Positions 5,288 through 9,046 of a DNA stretch of 9,046 bases are shown piece after piece; the stretch's first letter is position 1; every line of letters starts with the position of its first letter. Source of the stretch: Treponema sp. (GTDB taxonomy: Bacteria; Spirochaetota; Spirochaetia; Treponematales; Breznakiellaceae). The stretch covers positions 1 through 9,046 of the forward strand of contig JAISOQ010000225.1 in assembly GCA_031275515.1 (NCBI GenBank). Reading direction: 5' to 3'. A program made the translations under genes and the position numbers. Below the pieces are notes generated by a model. The model made no database searches and had not been told where the DNA came from. It was given only the letters and a program-made list of their open reading frames with translations.

Positions 5288-5911
5288 ATGGAAGAATTGC
5301 AGTCAACCGAAGTTCTGGACAGGGAGATCTTGGAGGATGCCCGGCGTAAAGCCCAGCGTATCCTCAAGACGGCGGATGAAGCCGTAGCCTCCGGGACCAG
5401 GAAATGGGAGAAGAAAACCGAAGGGGATCTGCAGGGAGTGCGGGATCGGTATGCCGCCAGGTTTGAAGCAAGCCGGAATGAAATATTGGCCCGGCTTCCT
5501 CTGGACAAACGGCGGACCCGGCTTGCAAAGATAGAAACCCTTCTTAAAGACGCCGCTTCTTCTTATCTTGCCGGTCTTTCCAGGCCCCGGCTCCTTGCCG
5601 TCCTGGAAATTGAACTTAAAAAGCGGGCCGGCGAGATGGATGCTCCCGTGCCGGAGGGAAAGGCCGCCGCCCGGGGACTCAGTGAGGAAGAAACCGCGGC
5701 GCTTCTTAAAACGGCGTTCCCTCAGGGTAAATGGGCCATAGCCGGAGGGGAAAACCGGCATATAGCGCCGGGGACCTTCCCCGCCTTGGTAGTGGATACT
5801 CAGGCGGTACGGATCACCGTTTCCGCGGACGCCGTGATAGGGACCCTGCTGCTGGATAAACGGGCGGATTTTGCCGCCGCACTTCTGGGAGAGGGGGCGC
5901 TTGATGCTTGA
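5288..5911 (+). CDS. atpE: V/A-type ATPase subunit E (peripheral stalk)
   Basis: Subunit E pairs with subunit G to form the peripheral stalk; its C-terminal globular domain sits on the top of A3B3. The 207-residue length is normal. Residues about 1-95 are a long charged helix (EILEDARRKAQRILKTADEA onward), including the ARR-KAQ-RIL pattern of E/B-type stalks. Residues about 100-207 form the globular domain, ending in VRITVSADAVIGTLLLDKRA, close to the family's conserved strand-helix end. An Ala/Pro-rich linker (about 115-135) lies in between. The start is ATG 5288, preceded by TAGG (5277-5280) and seven T residues. The end overlaps the subunit A start by 8 bases. Nothing appears truncated. 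Confidence 0.9.
   Translation: MEELQSTEVLDREILEDARRKAQRILKTADEAVASGTRKWEKKTEGDLQGVRDRYAARFEASRNEILARLPLDKRRTRLAKIETLLKDAASSYLAGLSRPRLLAVLEIELKKRAGEMDAPVPEGKAAARGLSEEETAALLKTAFPQGKWAIAGGENRHIAPGTFPALVVDTQAVRITVSADAVIGTLLLDKRADFAAALLGEGALDA
5891..5897 (+). promoter_or_regulatory. Ribosome-binding site that fixes the subunit A start at 5904
   Basis: GAGGGGG at 5891-5897 lies 6 bases before ATG 5904. Upstream in-frame alternatives (5871 and TTG 5901) would add residues that family members lack or give worse spacing. Confidence 0.8.
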
Positions 5912-7721
5912 AGGCAGTGTACGGCGTATTTCCGGGCCTATCATCCATGCTTCCGGCCTTGGCGCGGCGGGGCTTTTCGACGTAGTTGAAGTGGGGAAGA
6001 AACGCATCACCGGGGAGATCATACGCCTGGAACGGGACGAGGCGGTGATTCAGGTTTACGAAGACAATACGGGCCTTATGATAGGCGACGCCGCCTTTTC
6101 TACCGGACGGCCTCTTTCAGTCCTTCTGGGGCCGGGGCTTATCGGGACCATCTACGATGGGATACAGCGGCCCCTGGAAACCCTGTTCAAGGTAAGCGGG
6201 GCTTTCATGGAAAGCGGTTCCCGGGGAGAACCCCTGGATACTGCCAGGCTTTGGCCCTTCGTCCCCAACCGGGAAGTGGCGGAAAAACTTGAACAGGGGG
6301 AGGAGGTGCGGGCCTTCCCCGGACTGGCTCTGGGGACGGTGAAAGAGACCGAAAGCATCACCTGTACTATTATGGTTCCTCCCGGAGTCAAGGGGAGCCG
6401 TATTCTGGAACTTGCGCCCCCGGGGAACTACACCTGCGATGGGGTGATTGCCAAAACCGATGCGGAGGAGGACATCCCCCTGGCCCAGTGGTGGCCCGTG
6501 CGTATACCCAGGCCCGTGGCGGAACGGCTCTCCCCGGATCAGCCCCTGGTCACGGGGCAGCGGGTCATCGACGTGTTCTTTCCCCTGTCCAAGGGCGGGA
6601 CCGCCGCCATACCCGGAGGCTTCGGCACGGGCAAGACCATGACCCAACACGCAGTGGCCAAGTGGTGCGATGCGGACGTGATCATCTATATAGGCTGCGG
6701 TGAACGGGGAAACGAGATGACCGATGTACTTACCGAGTTCCCGCGTCTTATGGACCCCCGGAACGGACGGTCTCTTATGGAACGTACCATTCTTATCGCC
6801 AACACCTCCAACATGCCTGTGGCCGCCAGGGAGGTGTCGATTTATACCGGCGTGACCCTGGCGGAGTTCTACCGGGACATGGGCTGCCACGTGGCCATCA
6901 TGGCGGACTCTACGAGCCGCTGGGCCGAAGCCCTGCGGGAACTTTCCGGACGCATGGAAGAGATGCCCGCGGAAGAGGGTTTTCCCGCCTACCTTCCCAC
7001 CAGGCTTGCCGAGTTCTACGAGCGGGCAGGCCGGGTCAGGACCCTTTCCGGCGCGGAGGGTTCGGTCTCTATCATCGGGGCCGTGTCCCCGCCGGGAGGC
7101 GATTTTTCAGAGCCGGTGACCCAGCATACCAAGCGTTTCATCCGCTGTTTCTGGGCCCTGGACCGGGACCTGGCGAACGCCCGGCATTACCCGGCCATCT
7201 CCTGGACCGACAGCTATTCCGAATATGCCGAAGAAGTGCAGCCCTGGTGGGAAAAGGTGAATCCCCTCTGGGCCGGCGTGCGGCAGCAGGCCCTGGACCT
7301 CCTAAAAAAGGAACAGCGTCTTGCGGAAATCGTCAGGCTTATAGGGCCCGACGCCCTGCCCGACGATCAGCGGCTTGTACTCCTCACGGCGGAGATCATC
7401 AAAGACGGATTCTTACAGCAGAATTCTTTTGACGAGATAGACATGTACTGCGTCCCGTCCAAACAGGTGAGGCTCCTGGAACTCATCATGGCCTTCTATG
7501 AGCGTTCCCAGACCTGCATCAGGCTCGGGGCGCCGCTCATCAAGGTCCTTTCCCTTACGGGAGGCGAGACCGGCGCTACCATACGGGAAAAACTTTCCCG
7601 GCTCAAAAGCGAAATATCGAACCAGAACGCCTCCGAAGCCCTTACGAACTTTGAGCAGGAGATGCGTCAGGCTCTGGATGAACTGGAGCGGAGCTACCAG
7701 ACGAAGGAAGGGCTGAGATGA
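5904..7721 (+). CDS. atpA: V/A-type ATPase catalytic subunit A
   Basis: This is the catalytic ATP-binding subunit of the A3B3 head, 605 residues (usual 580-620). It begins MLEGSVRRISGPIIHASGL, the N-terminal beta-barrel. The long non-homologous insert that separates A from F-type beta follows at about 110-195 (RLWPFVPNREVAEKLEQGEE, then PPGVKGSRILELAPPG). The Walker A loop is GGFGTGKT at 238-245 with Lys244. The catalytic Glu is Glu267 in GCGERGNEMTDVL. Further conserved blocks are IANTSNMPVAAREVSIYTG, the Walker B region HVAIMADSTSRWAEALREL, and EGFPAYLPTRLAEFYERAGR. The C-terminal helical domain runs from about 430. All expected catalytic residues are present, so the enzyme should be active. 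The start overlaps subunit E by 8 bases. After the TGA, 36 bases separate it from B. Confidence 0.98.
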   Translation: MLEGSVRRISGPIIHASGLGAAGLFDVVEVGKKRITGEIIRLERDEAVIQVYEDNTGLMIGDAAFSTGRPLSVLLGPGLIGTIYDGIQRPLETLFKVSGAFMESGSRGEPLDTARLWPFVPNREVAEKLEQGEEVRAFPGLALGTVKETESITCTIMVPPGVKGSRILELAPPGNYTCDGVIAKTDAEEDIPLAQWWPVRIPRPVAERLSPDQPLVTGQRVIDVFFPLSKGGTAAIPGGFGTGKTMTQHAVAKWCDADVIIYIGCGERGNEMTDVLTEFPRLMDPRNGRSLMERTILIANTSNMPVAAREVSIYTGVTLAEFYRDMGCHVAIMADSTSRWAEALRELSGRMEEMPAEEGFPAYLPTRLAEFYERAGRVRTLSGAEGSVSIIGAVSPPGGDFSEPVTQHTKRFIRCFWALDRDLANARHYPAISWTDSYSEYAEEVQPWWEKVNPLWAGVRQQALDLLKKEQRLAEIVRLIGPDALPDDQRLVLLTAEIIKDGFLQQNSFDEIDMYCVPSKQVRLLELIMAFYERSQTCIRLGAPLIKVLSLTGGETGATIREKLSRLKSEISNQNASEALTNFEQEMRQALDELERSYQTKEGLR

Positions 7722-7771
7722 AAGCATCAATTTTTCCGCTTGCAACGGGAGGTCTCCATGAGGGGCGTTGA
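7718..7771 (+). other. Possible 17-codon ORF bridging subunits A and B
   Basis: ATG 7718 overlaps the subunit A stop in the ATGA manner and is preceded by GAAGGG ending at 7712, 5 bases away. It reads MKASIFPLATGGLHEGR and stops at 7769-7771, 14 bases inside subunit B in another frame. It contains the B ribosome-binding site. It could be a coupling leader or chance; no family is recognised. Confidence 0.25.
7747..7752 (+). promoter_or_regulatory. Ribosome-binding site that fixes the subunit B start at 7758
   Basis: GGGAGG at 7747-7752 is 5 bases before ATG 7758, a near-ideal site that supports MRGVEYRGLARIEGPVV as the true N-terminus. Confidence 0.85.
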
Positions 7772-9046
7772 ATATCGGGGGCTTGCCCGTATCGAAGGGC
7801 CGGTGGTCATCACCGGGCGGAGCCGCAACGTGGGCTTTAACGAGGTAGTGGCGGTGTACGACCGGGCGGAGGGCCGCCGTCTGGGCCGGGTGGTGGACAT
7901 GAGCGAGGACTGGACCGCCATCCAGATATTCGGAAGCAACACCGGCCTTTCCGCCGATGACAGCCGGGTGGAGTTTTTAGGCAAGCCCATGGAAATCCGG
8001 GTAGGCCCCGGCCTTTTGGGGCGCATCTTCAACGGCTTGGGGGAACCTATAGACGGATACGGGGACATCATCTCTTCAACCTGCCTGGACGTGAACGGCC
8101 TCCCCATTAACCCCTATGCCCGGACTTATCCCCGGGACTTTATCCAGACCGGCATTTCCGCCATAGACGGGATGAATACCCTCATCCGGGGGCAAAAGCT
8201 CCCCATTTTTTCCGGGAACGGCCTGTCGCATAACCGTCTGGCCGCCCAGATCGTGCGCCAGGCTAAAATACTTTCCTCCGAGGAATCTTTCGTTATTGTG
8301 TTCTGCGCTATGGGCGTCAAGTACGATGTGGCCCGGTTCTTCCTGGACGACTTTGAGCGTTCCGGCGTTCTGGCCAATGTAGTAGTGTTTCTGTCCTTGG
8401 CCGACGCCCCTTCTTTGGAACGCCTGGTTGCGCCCCGGTGCGCCCTTACCGCGGCGGAGTATCTAGCTTACCAGAAGAACATGCACGTCCTTGTCGTCAT
8501 GACCGACATGACCAATTACTGTGAAGCCCTGCGGGAAGTTTCCTCCATCCGGGGCGAAGTCCCCAGCCGCAAGGGGTATCCTGGTTACCTCTATTCGGAC
8601 CTGGCCTTCCTCTACGAACGGGCGGGGAAGATCACCGGCTCCTCCGGGTCCATCACTCAGATTCCCATTCTCACCATGCCGAATGACGACATCAGCCATC
8701 CCATCCCGGACCTGTCGGGGTATATCACCGAGGGGCAGATAGTTCTGGACCGGGAACTCACCCAGCGGGGGGTTTACCCGCCGGTAGCCGGTCTCCCCAG
8801 CCTTTCCCGGCTCATGAAGGACGGCATAGGGGCCGGCATGACCCGGGAGGACCACAAGGACGTGTCGAGCCAGCTCTTTGCCGCCTACTCAAAGGTGAAG
8901 CAGGTGAGGAACCTGGCTTCCATCATCGGGGAGGAGGAGCTTTCTGACGGGGATAAACGGTACTTAAAGTTCGGGGAGACCTTTGAACAGAAGTTTCTAA
9001 CCCAGGGGGAAATGGAAAACCGGAGTATAGAGCATACCCTGGACCT
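7758..9046 (+). CDS. atpB: V/A-type ATPase regulatory subunit B (3' end beyond window)
   Basis: Subunit B is the non-catalytic nucleotide-binding partner of A in the A3B3 head. Translation gives 429 complete codons plus two bases with no stop, so the gene runs off the window; B proteins are usually about 430-480 residues, so little is missing. Blocks in order: the N-terminal barrel with EYRGLARIEGPVVITG; the degenerate P-loop SGNGLSHN (152-159) that lacks the Lys-Thr pair, as expected for B; GEVPSRKGYPGYLYSDLAFL; then ILTMPNDDISHPIPDLSGYI and TEGQIVLDREL. The arginine finger completing the A active site is Arg351 in GLPSLSRLMKDGIG, followed by the family signature GAGMTREDHKD. Subunit D would be expected next. 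B follows A by 36 bases with a strong ribosome-binding site. Confidence 0.97.
   Translation, partial: MRGVEYRGLARIEGPVVITGRSRNVGFNEVVAVYDRAEGRRLGRVVDMSEDWTAIQIFGSNTGLSADDSRVEFLGKPMEIRVGPGLLGRIFNGLGEPIDGYGDIISSTCLDVNGLPINPYARTYPRDFIQTGISAIDGMNTLIRGQKLPIFSGNGLSHNRLAAQIVRQAKILSSEESFVIVFCAMGVKYDVARFFLDDFERSGVLANVVVFLSLADAPSLERLVAPRCALTAAEYLAYQKNMHVLVVMTDMTNYCEALREVSSIRGEVPSRKGYPGYLYSDLAFLYERAGKITGSSGSITQIPILTMPNDDISHPIPDLSGYITEGQIVLDRELTQRGVYPPVAGLPSLSRLMKDGIGAGMTREDHKDVSSQLFAAYSKVKQVRNLASIIGEEELSDGDKRYLKFGETFEQKFLTQGEMENRSIEHTLD

Noticed and set aside
6117..6890. 257-codon - strand open frame inside subunit A
   Set aside because: Antisense to the catalytic subunit with intact motifs; its composition is typical of a shadow frame.

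Overview
The window is one co-directional (+ strand) block carrying secG, a PTS-type EIIA gene and most of a V/A-type ATPase operon. Sequence style suggests a treponeme or a close relative in the Spirochaetota. The grounds are GC-rich coding DNA (roughly 55-60 % by eye), a bacterial rotary ATPase of the V/A type, and the character of the SecG, EIIA and subunit sequences. The organism call is inference; a search with subunit A or B would settle it.

Layout: a strong intrinsic terminator (9-46) closes whatever lies upstream. A sigma-70-like promoter (95-123) then opens the unit. secG (154-696) encodes a normal two-helix SecG core plus a ~105-residue Pro/Ala/Glu repeat tail. A fructose/Ntr-type EIIA follows (729-1196). 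The ATPase genes come next in the order G-like, C, I, K, F, E, A, B: peripheral-stalk coiled coil 1221-1529, C 1529-2557, I 2554-4596, K 4593-4916, F 4923-5264, E 5288-5911, A 5904-7721, B 7758 to the window edge (partial). Only subunit D of the usual set is missing, and it is expected just downstream of B.

The genes are packed with overlaps or gaps of at most 36 bases, and I see no internal terminator, so transcription as one long mRNA from the promoter before secG is likely. The proteins form one machine. The A3B3 head handles ATP, D (outside) and F form the rotor shaft, C joins the shaft to the K ring, I supplies the stator ion channel, and E with the G-like protein form the peripheral stalks. 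SecG belongs to the Sec translocon. EIIA carries the conserved phospho-acceptor His, and its place inside this unit hints at a link between PTS phosphorylation state and membrane energetics (inference only).

Four starts were reassigned from the longest possible ORF to the codon with proper ribosome-binding-site spacing (EIIA 729, C 1529, A 5904, B 7758). No RNA gene, CRISPR array, insertion sequence or phage gene was seen, and there is no gene-free stretch over 300 bases. The points most worth a second look are the SecG tail, the EIIA embedded in the unit, the subunit order, the K-subunit ion site, and a 17-codon ORF bridging A and B.
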